Of a DNA stretch of 12,859 nucleotides, positions 5,905 to 12,859 are shown one piece after another. The DNA lies in assembly GCA_937897585.1 (NCBI GenBank), contig CALCNY010000213.1, positions 1 to 12,859 of the forward strand, read 5' to 3'. The notes beneath the pieces were generated by a model. The model saw only the letters and a program-made list of their open reading frames with translations, was not told the DNA's origin and did not search any database. The translations under genes were made by a program, and so were the position numbers. This DNA is from an uncultured Chitinophagaceae bacterium (GTDB lineage: Bacteria; Bacteroidota; Bacteroidia; Chitinophagales; Chitinophagaceae). How positions within the stretch are numbered: the first letter of the stretch is position 1; the number at the start of each line of letters is the position of its first letter.

Positions 5905-7155
5905 ATGGCCAAACAAACTTCATTGCATTGTTCTTTCTGCGGCAGAAACCGTGAGGAAGTGAAAATATTGATTGCCGGTCAGGATGGTCATATTTGTGAA
6001 AACTGTGTTGAACATGCTCAGGAGATTATTTCACAAGAATTATCTGTGAGCAGCATGAACAACAAGAATCAACAAAATGCCTCAGCAGGTAGCAAGCTGA
6101 TGGTTAAGAAACCGATTGAAATCAAAACCTTTCTTGATGAATATGTAATCGGTCAGGATGATGCTAAAAAAGTATTGGCTGTAGCTGTTTACAATCATTA
6201 CAAAAGATTGAACCAGAAAATTGATAATGATGTTGAGATTGAAAAAAGCAACATCATCATGGTGGGTGAAACCGGAACCGGAAAAACATTGCTCGCCAAG
6301 TCAATTGCCAGAATGCTGAATGTACCCTTTACCATTGTGGATGCGACGGTGTTTACAGAAGCAGGTTATGTAGGAGAAGATGTGGAGAGCATGCTCACTC
6401 GTTTGTTGCAATCTTGTAATTATGATGTGGCAGCAGCTGAAAGAGGAATTGTTTACATAGATGAAATAGATAAAATTGCCCGCAAAAGCGATAACCCATC
6501 AATCACTCGCGACGTAAGTGGAGAAGGCGTTCAACAAGGTTTACTGAAATTGTTGGAAGGCAGCGAAGTATTAGTGCCACCTCAGGGCGGAAGAAAACAT
6601 CCCGAACAAAAGTTAATCAAACTCAATACACAAAACATTCTTTTCATTTGCGGTGGCGCTTTTGATGGTGTAAACAGAATCATTGCCAAAAGAATCAACA
6701 CCAACGCTATAGGTTTTAATGTTAACAAGGAAATGCAGGAATACCAGCATAACAATTTATTGCAGTTTGTGAACTCTGTTGATTTAAAACATTTTGGTTT
6801 GATACCTGAGTTATTGGGCAGATTACCGGTTGTTACTTATCTCAATCCATTGGATGCGGTAACCCTAAGAAACATTCTTACCGAACCTAAAAATTCATTG
6901 GTAAAGCAGTTTACAAAATTGTTTGAAATTGAAGGTATCGCTTTAACTTTTGAGCCTGCGGTACTTGATTTCATGGTTGAAAAAGCTTTGGAATATAAAT
7001 TGGGAGCGCGCGGTTTACGCAGCATTTGCGAGGGTATTCTTACTGATGCTATGTATGAAATGCCAACTCAAAAACCAACCCAATTCAATGTAACATTGGA
7101 ATATGCTGAAAACAAATTCAATACCACAAAATTAAGTTTGCTTAAAGTAGCATAA
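5905..7155 (+). CDS. clpX: ATP-dependent Clp protease ATP-binding subunit ClpX
   Basis: ClpX is the hexameric AAA+ unfoldase that recognises substrates and threads them into ClpP. I place the start at 5905 (416 residues), because MAKQTSLHCSFCGR begins the N-terminal zinc-binding domain as in other ClpX proteins; the in-frame ATG at 5803 would add 34 hydrophobic residues lacking in the family and precedes the -7 element. Visible motifs are zinc cysteines C9, C12, C31 and C34, Walker A GETGTGKT at 121-128, pore loop GYVG at 154-157, Walker B IVYIDE at 182-187, the ClpP-docking IGF at 269-271, and the sensor-2 region GARGLR at 367-372. The IGF loop shows that this ClpX is built to dock on a ClpP. 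It is separated from the clpP pair by a reverse lipoprotein gene and has its own promoter and terminator. Confidence 0.96.
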   Translation: MAKQTSLHCSFCGRNREEVKILIAGQDGHICENCVEHAQEIISQELSVSSMNNKNQQNASAGSKLMVKKPIEIKTFLDEYVIGQDDAKKVLAVAVYNHYKRLNQKIDNDVEIEKSNIIMVGETGTGKTLLAKSIARMLNVPFTIVDATVFTEAGYVGEDVESMLTRLLQSCNYDVAAAERGIVYIDEIDKIARKSDNPSITRDVSGEGVQQGLLKLLEGSEVLVPPQGGRKHPEQKLIKLNTQNILFICGGAFDGVNRIIAKRINTNAIGFNVNKEMQEYQHNNLLQFVNSVDLKHFGLIPELLGRLPVVTYLNPLDAVTLRNILTEPKNSLVKQFTKLFEIEGIALTFEPAVLDFMVEKALEYKLGARGLRSICEGILTDAMYEMPTQKPTQFNVTLEYAENKFNTTKLSLLKVA

Positions 7156-7181
7156 GCTCATTAATACATTCATTTTAAATT

Positions 7182-7207
7182 CCGGCATTTTTTGCCGGTT
7201 TTTTTTG
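7182..7207 (+). terminator. Rho-independent terminator of clpX
   Basis: CCGGCA at 7182-7187 pairs with TGCCGG at 7193-7198 around a TTTTT loop and is followed by eight T (7199-7206). It lies 26 bp after the clpX stop. Confidence 0.88.
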
Positions 7208-7266
7208 TCAAGACTTTTCATAAAAAAATGTGACTAAACAATATTAAAAACTTCTATTAAAAAATA

Positions 7267-7296
7267 TTTTTTTAGACTTCTTAATAGTTAATTTTA
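7267..7296 (+). promoter_or_regulatory. Possible purA promoter
   Basis: TAATTTTA at 7289-7296 matches seven of eight positions of TAnnTTTG and lies 25 bp before the purA ATG; a T-run at 7267-7273 stands at the -33 position instead of a clear TTG. The string ATTTTACAC here recurs before the gene at 8665. Confidence 0.4.
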
Positions 7297-7321
7297 CACC
7301 TCATTCAAATTCAACAACAAA

Positions 7322-8584
7322 ATGGTAGATGTTATCTTGGGATTGCAGTGGGGCGATGAAGGAAAGGGAAAGATTGTAGATTTTTTCGCAAAGCATTATG
7401 ATGTGATCGCCAGATTTCAAGGCGGTCCAAATGCAGGCCATACACTTTATGTGAATGACAAAAAAATTGTGTTACATCAGATTCCAAGTGGAATTTTTCA
7501 TGAAGATAAAATCAACTTGATTGGTAATGGTGTTGTATTAGATGCTGTTACTTTGAAAAAAGAATGTGATGCCGTTGCTTCTTTTGGTGTTGATTACAGA
7601 AAGAATCTTTACATCAGCGAAAGAACGCATTTGATTTTACCAACTCATAGAGCATTGGATAAAGCAAGTGAATTGTCTAAAGGTAATGAGAAAATTGGAA
7701 GTACATTAAAAGGTATTGGTCCAGCTTACATGGATAAAACCGGAAGAAATGGTTTGCGTGTTGGTGATTTATTAGACAAAAATTTCACGACTCAATACAT
7801 CAAGCTTCGCATGAAACACCAGCGTTTGCTTGATAATTTCAATTTCCACGAAGAGATTTCACAGTGGGAAGAAGAATTTTTTGAAGCAATAGAATTCCTT
7901 CGTTCATTCAAGATTGTGAATGGTGAGTATTTCATCAACGACAAAATCAGCAAAGGCATGAAAGTGTTGGCAGAAGGTGCACAAGGAAGTATGCTGGATG
8001 TTGATTTTGGAACTTTCCCATTTGTTACAAGCAGTAGCACGATCACTGCTGGTGTTTGTTCAGGATTAGGTATTGCACCACAAAAAATTAAAGAAGTAAT
8101 TGGTATAACAAAAGCATATTGCACAAGAGTGGGTAGTGGTCCGTTCCCAACTGAATTGACAGACGCTACAGGCGATTTCCTTCGCAATGCAGGCAACGAA
8201 TTTGGTAGCACTACAGGAAGACCTCGTCGTTGTGGTTGGATTGATTTGGTGGCCCTCAAATTTGCTTGCATGATCAATGGGGTTAGCCAAATCGTGATGA
8301 CGAAAGCGGATATTCTAGATTCTTTGGAAGAATTGATGGTATGTAAAAGTTATTTAGCCAATGGAAAAGAAATGAATGAAGTTCCATTTCAAATGAATCG
8401 CATGCAAATAGAAGCGATTTACGAATCTTTTAAAGGATGGAATACAGATATTTCAACTATGACTTCTGAAGGTAATATGCCACAGGCAATGAAGACGTAT
8501 ATTGAGTACATAAATACTTATCTTGGTGTTCCTGTAAAGTATATTAGTAATGGTCCAGGCAGAGAGCAAATTGTTGCGATTTAA
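7322..8584 (+). CDS. purA: Adenylosuccinate synthetase
   Basis: PurA joins IMP and aspartate using GTP to make adenylosuccinate, the first committed step from IMP to AMP, in the cytoplasm. The 420-residue length is typical. The N-terminal GTP-binding loop QWGDEGKGK is at 9-17 with catalytic D12; the second catalytic residue H40 lies in GGPNAGHT. IGSTLKGIGPAY at 125-136 and EGAQG at 218-222 contact IMP. GSTTGRPRR at 295-303 is the aspartate-binding loop, TKAD at 327-330 reads the guanine base, and GPGR at 411-414 is the conserved C-terminal motif. The ATG follows an A-rich leader without a Shine-Dalgarno sequence. Flanking gaps on both sides suggest a single-gene transcript, although no clear terminator follows it. 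Identification is secure. Confidence 0.97.
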   Translation: MVDVILGLQWGDEGKGKIVDFFAKHYDVIARFQGGPNAGHTLYVNDKKIVLHQIPSGIFHEDKINLIGNGVVLDAVTLKKECDAVASFGVDYRKNLYISERTHLILPTHRALDKASELSKGNEKIGSTLKGIGPAYMDKTGRNGLRVGDLLDKNFTTQYIKLRMKHQRLLDNFNFHEEISQWEEEFFEAIEFLRSFKIVNGEYFINDKISKGMKVLAEGAQGSMLDVDFGTFPFVTSSSTITAGVCSGLGIAPQKIKEVIGITKAYCTRVGSGPFPTELTDATGDFLRNAGNEFGSTTGRPRRCGWIDLVALKFACMINGVSQIVMTKADILDSLEELMVCKSYLANGKEMNEVPFQMNRMQIEAIYESFKGWNTDISTMTSEGNMPQAMKTYIEYINTYLGVPVKYISNGPGREQIVAI

Positions 8585-8611
8585 TTTTTTTTAAAAAAAG
8601 TATTGAAAATA

Positions 8612-8643
8612 TTTGGCTAATTAAAAAACTCGTGGAAATTTTA
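8612..8643 (+). promoter_or_regulatory. Possible promoter for the disordered-protein / pabB / oxidoreductase run
   Basis: TTTG at 8612-8615 is followed after 20 bp by AAATTTTA at 8636-8643. The spacing and the -33 part fit the Bacteroidota pattern; the -7 part is a weak match (first T and last G differ). It shares ATTTTACAC with the region before purA. Confidence 0.4.
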
Positions 8644-8664
8644 CACAACTAATCCTGTATAGAA

Positions 8665-9081
8665 ATGGCTCCAAAATCAGAAAACGAAAAAAAGACAACA
8701 ACTAAAGCAGCCGCTCCTAAAAAAGCCGCTCCTAAAAAAGCTTCGCCTAAATCTAAGGCTGATGACGACATCGATGACGATGATGACGATCTTGAAGAAA
8801 CGCCGAAATCAAAAACGGCAAAGGGTGCTTCAAAAAAGAAATCATCTGATGACGACGATGACGATGATGATGATGTAGATGTAAAAGATGATTGGGATCA
8901 ACCAGAAGAAGACGATAGTTGGGATCCTGACTTCGAAGAGTTTGATGTTCCTAAATCAAAAACAAAGAAAGCCCCTGGTAAAAAACCATCAAAAGCAGAT
9001 GATGATTTTGATGATGATTTTAAAGACCTTGGGTTGTTTGATGATGATATGGGAGGCGGATTTGATGATGATGATTTTTAA
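8665..9081 (+). CDS. Highly charged, low-complexity, probably disordered protein (function unknown)
   Basis: I do not recognise a named family. The 138 residues include 41 Asp, 8 Glu and 25 Lys, and no Arg, His, Cys or Tyr, giving a net charge near -24. Charges are in blocks: a Lys/Ala/Pro N-terminus with APKKAAPKKASPK, an Asp block at about 33-42, another Lys block, nine consecutive Asp at about 62-70, a W-containing acidic stretch (DDWDQPEEDDSWDPDFEEFD), a Lys/Pro block, then an acidic tail with spaced Phe ending DDDDF. It has no signal peptide or membrane segment, so it should be cytoplasmic. The frame is credible: it is intact across repetitive DNA, starts at an ATG behind a promoter-like site and ends 9 bp before pabB. 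The Lys-rich part superficially resembles histone-H1-like bacterial proteins, and the acidic part resembles nucleic-acid mimics or chaperone tails; both are guesses. Confidence 0.75.
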   Translation: MAPKSENEKKTTTKAAAPKKAAPKKASPKSKADDDIDDDDDDLEETPKSKTAKGASKKKSSDDDDDDDDDVDVKDDWDQPEEDDSWDPDFEEFDVPKSKTKKAPGKKPSKADDDFDDDFKDLGLFDDDMGGGFDDDDF

Positions 9082-9090
9082 TCACATTCA

Positions 9091-10350
9091 GTGAAAAACA
9101 ACAATATTTATTTTTCAGAAAATAATACTGATAACTTTAAATTGAAAATGTTGAACTGGGCCAACCGGTTCAACATTTTTTCTTTTTTAGACAGCAATCA
9201 TTACAAATCTGACTCTTCAAATTTAGAATGGAAACTTGCTTGCGGAGTGCAGCAAATCATTACAACTGAAAATAAAAATGCTTTTGCAGTAATTAAAGAA
9301 TTTCACCTCCAGCATCCCGGCTGGCTTTTCGGGCATATCAGTTATCCTTCCGTGAAGCCCGACAATATTGGCTTTCATCATGCGCTTTTTTTTATTCCGG
9401 AAATTATTATCACTTGTACAAACAACACGATAAGCATCGAATCTTCTCTTGAATCTGCTGAAATTATTTATCAGCAAATCAATCAGCTTGAAATTATAGC
9501 AACATCTCCTCAACATAAATTACATATTCAGGCAACCATTACACAAGATGAATACATCAATGCCATTCTGAAAATTAAACACCATATTCAAAGAGGCGAT
9601 TGTTATGAAATGAATTATTGTCAGGAATTTGTTGCTGAAAACGCAGTCGTTAATCCGATTGATTTGTTCTTTCAATTGACAGCTATTTCACCCAATCCTT
9701 TTTCAACTTTGTATAAGAATGATGACAAGTATTGCATTGGTGCAAGTCCGGAAAGATTTATCTCCAGAAAAAATGCAACGGTTATTTCTCAACCGATTAA
9801 AGGCACTTCAAAAAGAATTCATGACAATGCTGAAGCAGATGAAATCTCCAAAAATCAATTACACAACAGTAGTAAAGAACGCAGTGAAAATGTGATGATT
9901 GTTGATTTGGTGAGAAACGATCTAAGCAAAATCGCAACTGAAGGAACGGTTAAAGTAGCTGAATTATTTGGGTTGTATAGTTTCCCTCAGGTACACCAAA
10001 TGATCAGTACCATAACTTGCGAAACTGATTTGAATACGCACTGGACTGACATTGTAGAAGCTACTTTCCCTATGGGATCTATGACGGGTGCTCCTAAAAC
10101 AAAAGTAAGGGAACTTACAGAAGCCTATGAAGCTACACCTCGAGGCTTATTTTCAGGAACTATCGGTTATGTGTGCCCGAATGGTGACTTTGATTTTAAT
10201 GTTGTTATCAGAAGTATTTTTTACAACCATTCAAAAAAGTTAATCTCTTATAAAGCTGGTGGAGGTATTACAATCAATAGCGATCCCTTGCAGGAATACC
10301 AAGAGACTTTAATTAAAGCTGCTGCGATAAAAGATATCTTACAAACTTAA
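9091..10350 (+). CDS. pabB: Aminodeoxychorismate synthase component I
   Basis: PabB converts chorismate plus ammonia (from the PabA glutaminase) to 4-amino-4-deoxychorismate for folate synthesis. The 419 residues end in a complete chorismate-binding domain: RGDCYEMNYCQEF at 168-180, ASPERF at 218-223, PIKGT at 235-239, ERSENVMIVDLVRNDL at 263-278, FPMGSMTGAPK at 326-336 and AGGGI at 389-393. The Lys of PIKGT (K237) is the key distinction: PabB enzymes have PIKGT, whereas anthranilate synthase has PIAGT, so TrpE is unlikely. The start is GTG at 9091, 9 bp after the preceding stop; the next in-frame Met (residue 20, MLNWANRFN) is an alternative, but the residues before it look family-like. No pabA or pabC partner lies in the window. 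The gene appears co-transcribed with both neighbours. Confidence 0.9.
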   Translation: MKNNNIYFSENNTDNFKLKMLNWANRFNIFSFLDSNHYKSDSSNLEWKLACGVQQIITTENKNAFAVIKEFHLQHPGWLFGHISYPSVKPDNIGFHHALFFIPEIIITCTNNTISIESSLESAEIIYQQINQLEIIATSPQHKLHIQATITQDEYINAILKIKHHIQRGDCYEMNYCQEFVAENAVVNPIDLFFQLTAISPNPFSTLYKNDDKYCIGASPERFISRKNATVISQPIKGTSKRIHDNAEADEISKNQLHNSSKERSENVMIVDLVRNDLSKIATEGTVKVAELFGLYSFPQVHQMISTITCETDLNTHWTDIVEATFPMGSMTGAPKTKVRELTEAYEATPRGLFSGTIGYVCPNGDFDFNVVIRSIFYNHSKKLISYKAGGGITINSDPLQEYQETLIKAAAIKDILQT

Positions 10351-10365
10351 CCCCAACTCCATATT

Positions 10366-11766
10366 ATGCATCGGAAAAAATTTCTTCAGTTGGCTTTGAT
10401 GAGTCCTGCTGCTTTGTTTATCGAGCCTGCAAAATTGGTTGCGGATTTATTCAGTAATCATACTGATAGCAATGTTATTTATTACAAAAAAGGTGATGCA
10501 GCATACGAAGAACTCAGAAAAGGCTTTAACAAAAGAATCAATAAATTTCCCGCAATCATTGCATTTTGTAAAAATGAACAAGGTGTTGCAGAAGCTGTAA
10601 AGTTGGCCACTAAAAATAATTTACCTGTTGCTGTGAAAAGTGGCGGTCATTGTATGGAAGGTTTTTCTTGCAATAATAATGGCATGGTGATTAATTTGTC
10701 GCCATTAAATAAAGTTGAATGGCTTGATGCCAATACCATTCGTGTTGGCCCCGCATGCAAGCTTGCAGATATTTATAATGAACTGCTCCCAAAAAATAAA
10801 ATCATTCCCGGTGGTTCCTGTGCTGGCGTTGGAATAGGAGGACTCGCCCTGGGTGGTGGTTATGGTTTACTGGCAAGAAAATTTGGTCTGACTTGCGATA
10901 GTTTACAATCTGTAACTATGGTAGACGGAAAAGGGAATATAGTTGATTCAAATTCTGACAAAGAATTGCTATGGGCTTGTAAAGGAGGCAACAATGGAAA
11001 TTTTGGCGTTGTTACCTCTCTCACTTTTAAAGTCCATGATGCGCCTGCAACCATGCAGAGTTTCAAATTCAGATCATTTAATGTAAACACTGACAGAGCT
11101 AAAAATATTTTAAGCAAATGGTTTGATATCAGTAAAAATTTACCCGACTCTTGTTTCAGCGCATTTGTACTGAATCATAAAACACTTTACATATTGATTA
11201 CTAACACTGGTAAGCACACGCCAGAGTTGCAAAAGATAATAGATGAATTAAAATCTGTTAGTGATAAAAATACCAATAGTATCAGACAACCATTAGCTGC
11301 TGCTTTAAAAAATTACTATGGTAGAAAAGATCCACTGTATTTTAAAAATGCATCAGCAGGTTTATATAAAAACTACGCTGAAATATCAGGTTGTATTGAC
11401 AAAGCCCTTGATCTTGTTGTCACAACACCTGGAATGATTTATCAGGTAAATACATTAGGCGGGAAGATTCTGAATAAAGATTTTGAAACCGCATCTGCAT
11501 TTCCGCATCGGGATTGCCTTTACTTCTCAGAACTGCAAACCTACTGGGAACAACCTTTTCAGGAAAAAAGATTATTACAACAGTTTCAGCAAGTTCAGGA
11601 AGTATTCATTAATCATGGTATTACTGCACAATACAGAAATTATCCGGATATTAATTTCGTCAATTGGAAAGAATATTATTATTCAAAAAATTATACAAGA
11701 TTACAAAAGATGAAACAGAAATTTGATTCGGCTAATCTTTTCCGTTATGAACAGAGTTTAGTTTAG
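10366..11766 (+). CDS. FAD-linked oxidoreductase of the berberine-bridge / GOOX type, probably with bicovalent FAD
   Basis: The 466 residues contain an FAD-binding (PCMH/FAD_binding_4) domain at about 60-225 and a BBE domain at the C-terminus (AQYRNYPDINFVNWKEYY, then YTRLQKMKQKFDSANLF). H95 in VKSGGH and C152 in PGGSCAGVGIGG sit where bicovalent family members link FAD to His and Cys; GGLALGGGYGLLAR at 158-171 follows as expected. Such enzymes oxidise sugars, alcohols or plant-type secondary metabolites; the substrate here is unknown. The N-terminus MHRKKFLQLALMSPAALF resembles a Tat signal with RK instead of RR, so export is possible but uncertain. It begins 15 bp after pabB and is probably translated from the same transcript, though no metabolic link to folate synthesis is evident. 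Its stop is one base from that of the convergent gene. The family is sure; the substrate is not. Confidence 0.88.
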   Translation: MHRKKFLQLALMSPAALFIEPAKLVADLFSNHTDSNVIYYKKGDAAYEELRKGFNKRINKFPAIIAFCKNEQGVAEAVKLATKNNLPVAVKSGGHCMEGFSCNNNGMVINLSPLNKVEWLDANTIRVGPACKLADIYNELLPKNKIIPGGSCAGVGIGGLALGGGYGLLARKFGLTCDSLQSVTMVDGKGNIVDSNSDKELLWACKGGNNGNFGVVTSLTFKVHDAPATMQSFKFRSFNVNTDRAKNILSKWFDISKNLPDSCFSAFVLNHKTLYILITNTGKHTPELQKIIDELKSVSDKNTNSIRQPLAAALKNYYGRKDPLYFKNASAGLYKNYAEISGCIDKALDLVVTTPGMIYQVNTLGGKILNKDFETASAFPHRDCLYFSELQTYWEQPFQEKRLLQQFQQVQEVFINHGITAQYRNYPDINFVNWKEYYYSKNYTRLQKMKQKFDSANLFRYEQSLV

Positions 11767-11767
11767 C

Positions 11768-12859
11768 TTATTGTTTTTTTCTTTTCTTGATTGATGGTTG
11801 TTCAGGTTTTACTGTAGTTGTAGCCGGAGTTTCATTGTCGCTGAGCAACAATTCTATACATTCATTCAGAATCAGGTATTTGTTGGCAATAAATAGCTCC
11901 ATTTTTTCTTTAGGCAATTTAAGTTCATAGCTTCCGGTTAACGACAATTGTTCATCTAGTTGAGGATTGTATTTGTTAAATACTGATAAGTCTATTGATA
12001 AATTTTTAGCAATGATTTTCCCGATAAATTTTCCAGATATCATTTGCTTTTCAAGGTTTTCATCTGTTGCTAATTTCATTTCAGGTCTATTGTTTTTGCT
12101 TTCATCAATAATAACAAAGGCATTATTTTCCATCACATAATGTGTAGCAATAAATTTTTTTACATGGTTTCTGCTTTCTTCTGGAAGGTAATATTGCAAT
12201 CTCCAGAAATCCTTGCTGCCACTTTTTATTATCGCAGACTTTACACGTTCTACACCTCCATTATAAGCAGCAATTACTAGAAGCCAATCGTGAAAATCAC
12301 TGTATAATTTCAGTAGAAAATGTGCAGCAGCATGTGTGCTTTTAAAATAATCTCTTCTTTCATCTGCATCTTTTGAGACTTTCAATCCATATAATCTTGC
12401 AGTTCCTGGCATAAATTGCCAAGGTCCGGCGGCACCCACCCAACTTGTGGCGCCTGTTTGCAGGCTGCTTTCAATTACTGCGAGGTATTTTAATTCTTTG
12501 GGAAGTCCGTATTGAGTAAAAATATTATCAATGAGATTGAAATAAGGTGTTGCCCAGCTTTTCATCGACATCATTGATTTTTTATGGCGGCTAAGGTAAT
12601 CCTGCATGTACAGTTCGGCGTTAGGATTAACCTGATTTGCATAAGGTAGGGCAGGGTTGTAATTAAATGCAGTGAACAGATTTTTAAAACCGTATTTTGT
12701 AAGTTGACTAAGAGATTGCACTTTTTCTTCTTGTGGTGCAGATTTGGCAGTAATAATTTCGTTAATCAAACTGTCTTCAAGAGATTCTTCAATCGTAGTG
12801 TCGGTGAAACAAATCATCATGTACTTCGCATTATTTAAACTCTCAGCTGATGCCGAATG
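11768..12859 (-). CDS. MltD-like membrane-associated lytic transglycosylase, 5' end outside window
   Basis: This family cleaves the MurNAc-GlcNAc bond of peptidoglycan in the periplasm. Numbered from an internal Met at 12820-12818, the SLT domain runs from about 90 to 205. It has the catalytic Glu E117 in LAVIESS, the following GAAGPWQFMPGTAR at 129-142 and AAYNGG at 184-189. A region at about 262-315 (IGKIIAKNLSIDLSVFNKYNPQL to ELKLPKE) looks like the LysM-like part that follows the domain in MltD proteins, and the tail is Lys-rich (KKRKKQ). The frame stays open from 12821 to the window end with no stop. The version starting at 12820 lacks any signal peptide, which such an enzyme needs, so the true start is probably upstream. 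It is convergent with the FAD oxidoreductase gene, stops one base apart. Confidence 0.88.
   Translation of the reverse strand, partial: HSASAESLNNAKYMMICFTDTTIEESLEDSLINEIITAKSAPQEEKVQSLSQLTKYGFKNLFTAFNYNPALPYANQVNPNAELYMQDYLSRHKKSMMSMKSWATPYFNLIDNIFTQYGLPKELKYLAVIESSLQTGATSWVGAAGPWQFMPGTARLYGLKVSKDADERRDYFKSTHAAAHFLLKLYSDFHDWLLVIAAYNGGVERVKSAIIKSGSKDFWRLQYYLPEESRNHVKKFIATHYVMENNAFVIIDESKNNRPEMKLATDENLEKQMISGKFIGKIIAKNLSIDLSVFNKYNPQLDEQLSLTGSYELKLPKEKMELFIANKYLILNECIELLLSDNETPATTTVKPEQPSIKKRKKQ

Noticed and set aside
7792..8277. 161-codon open frame on the minus strand inside purA
   Set aside because: It lies wholly within the secure purA coding region, its product resembles no family I know, and no promoter or separate start signal is visible.
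8585..8600. T-run followed by A-run after purA as a possible terminator
   Set aside because: A pure T/A palindrome with no loop and no G/C pairs does not make a convincing rho-independent terminator.
8888..9094. 68-codon plus-strand frame rich in Met/Leu/Ile/Lys within the Asp-rich gene
   Set aside because: It is a shifted reading of GAT/GAC repeats (giving ATG/ATT-type codons) and reflects the composition of the repeat, not a second gene.
9223..9516. 97-codon minus-strand open frame inside pabB
   Set aside because: It overlaps a well-supported gene in another frame and shows no coherent domain.
9091..10350. Anthranilate synthase component I (TrpE)
   Set aside because: The PIKGT motif with Lys at residue 237 indicates aminodeoxychorismate synthase; TrpE has PIAGT, and no trp genes lie nearby.

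Overview
The window looks like a chromosomal segment of a low-GC Bacteroidota bacterium, most plausibly Chitinophagia/Chitinophagaceae-like. Direct clues are promoters of the Bacteroidota form (TTG, about 20 bp, TAnnTTTG) before atpA and a lipoprotein gene, few Shine-Dalgarno sequences, a secreted M36-type metallopeptidase, an LGSC-type lipoprotein followed by KKD, and intergenic repeats of kinds that I recall as common in that phylum. The genus is not determined.

Layout: (1) 1-631, minus strand: N-terminal part of a secreted fungalysin-type (M36) protease precursor, cut by the window edge. (2) 632-990: divergent intergenic region with a good promoter for atpA. (3) 991-2568: atpA, complete, and the only ATP synthase gene in the window. 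(4) 2569-2980: repeat-rich intergenic region holding a C/G-rich hairpin, a strong terminator, a 145-bp element bounded by perfect 22-bp inverted repeats with a diverged third copy inside, and short A/T-rich direct repeats. (5) 2981-3673: membrane zinc metallopeptidase of the YugP type. (6) 3768-5099: two tandem clpP paralogues, both with intact Ser-His-Asp triads. (7) 5274-5699, minus strand: small lipocalin-like lipoprotein between the clpP pair and clpX. (8) 5905-7155: clpX with its own promoter. (9) 7322-8584: purA. (10) 8665-11766: apparent three-gene run made of an extremely acidic/lysine-rich disordered protein, pabB (GTG start) and a berberine-bridge-type FAD oxidoreductase. (11) 11768 to the window end, minus strand: MltD-like lytic transglycosylase, open at its 5' end.

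Functionally the segment is mostly housekeeping: energy (atpA), protein quality control (ClpP1, ClpP2, ClpX and perhaps the YugP-like protease), AMP synthesis (PurA) and folate synthesis (PabB). The parts most worth a second look are the two-ClpP arrangement beside ClpX, the lone atpA, the palindromic element at 2680-2824 and the polyampholyte protein at 8665-9081. I see no phage, CRISPR array, tRNA, rRNA or transposase gene, and no convincing new multi-gene system.
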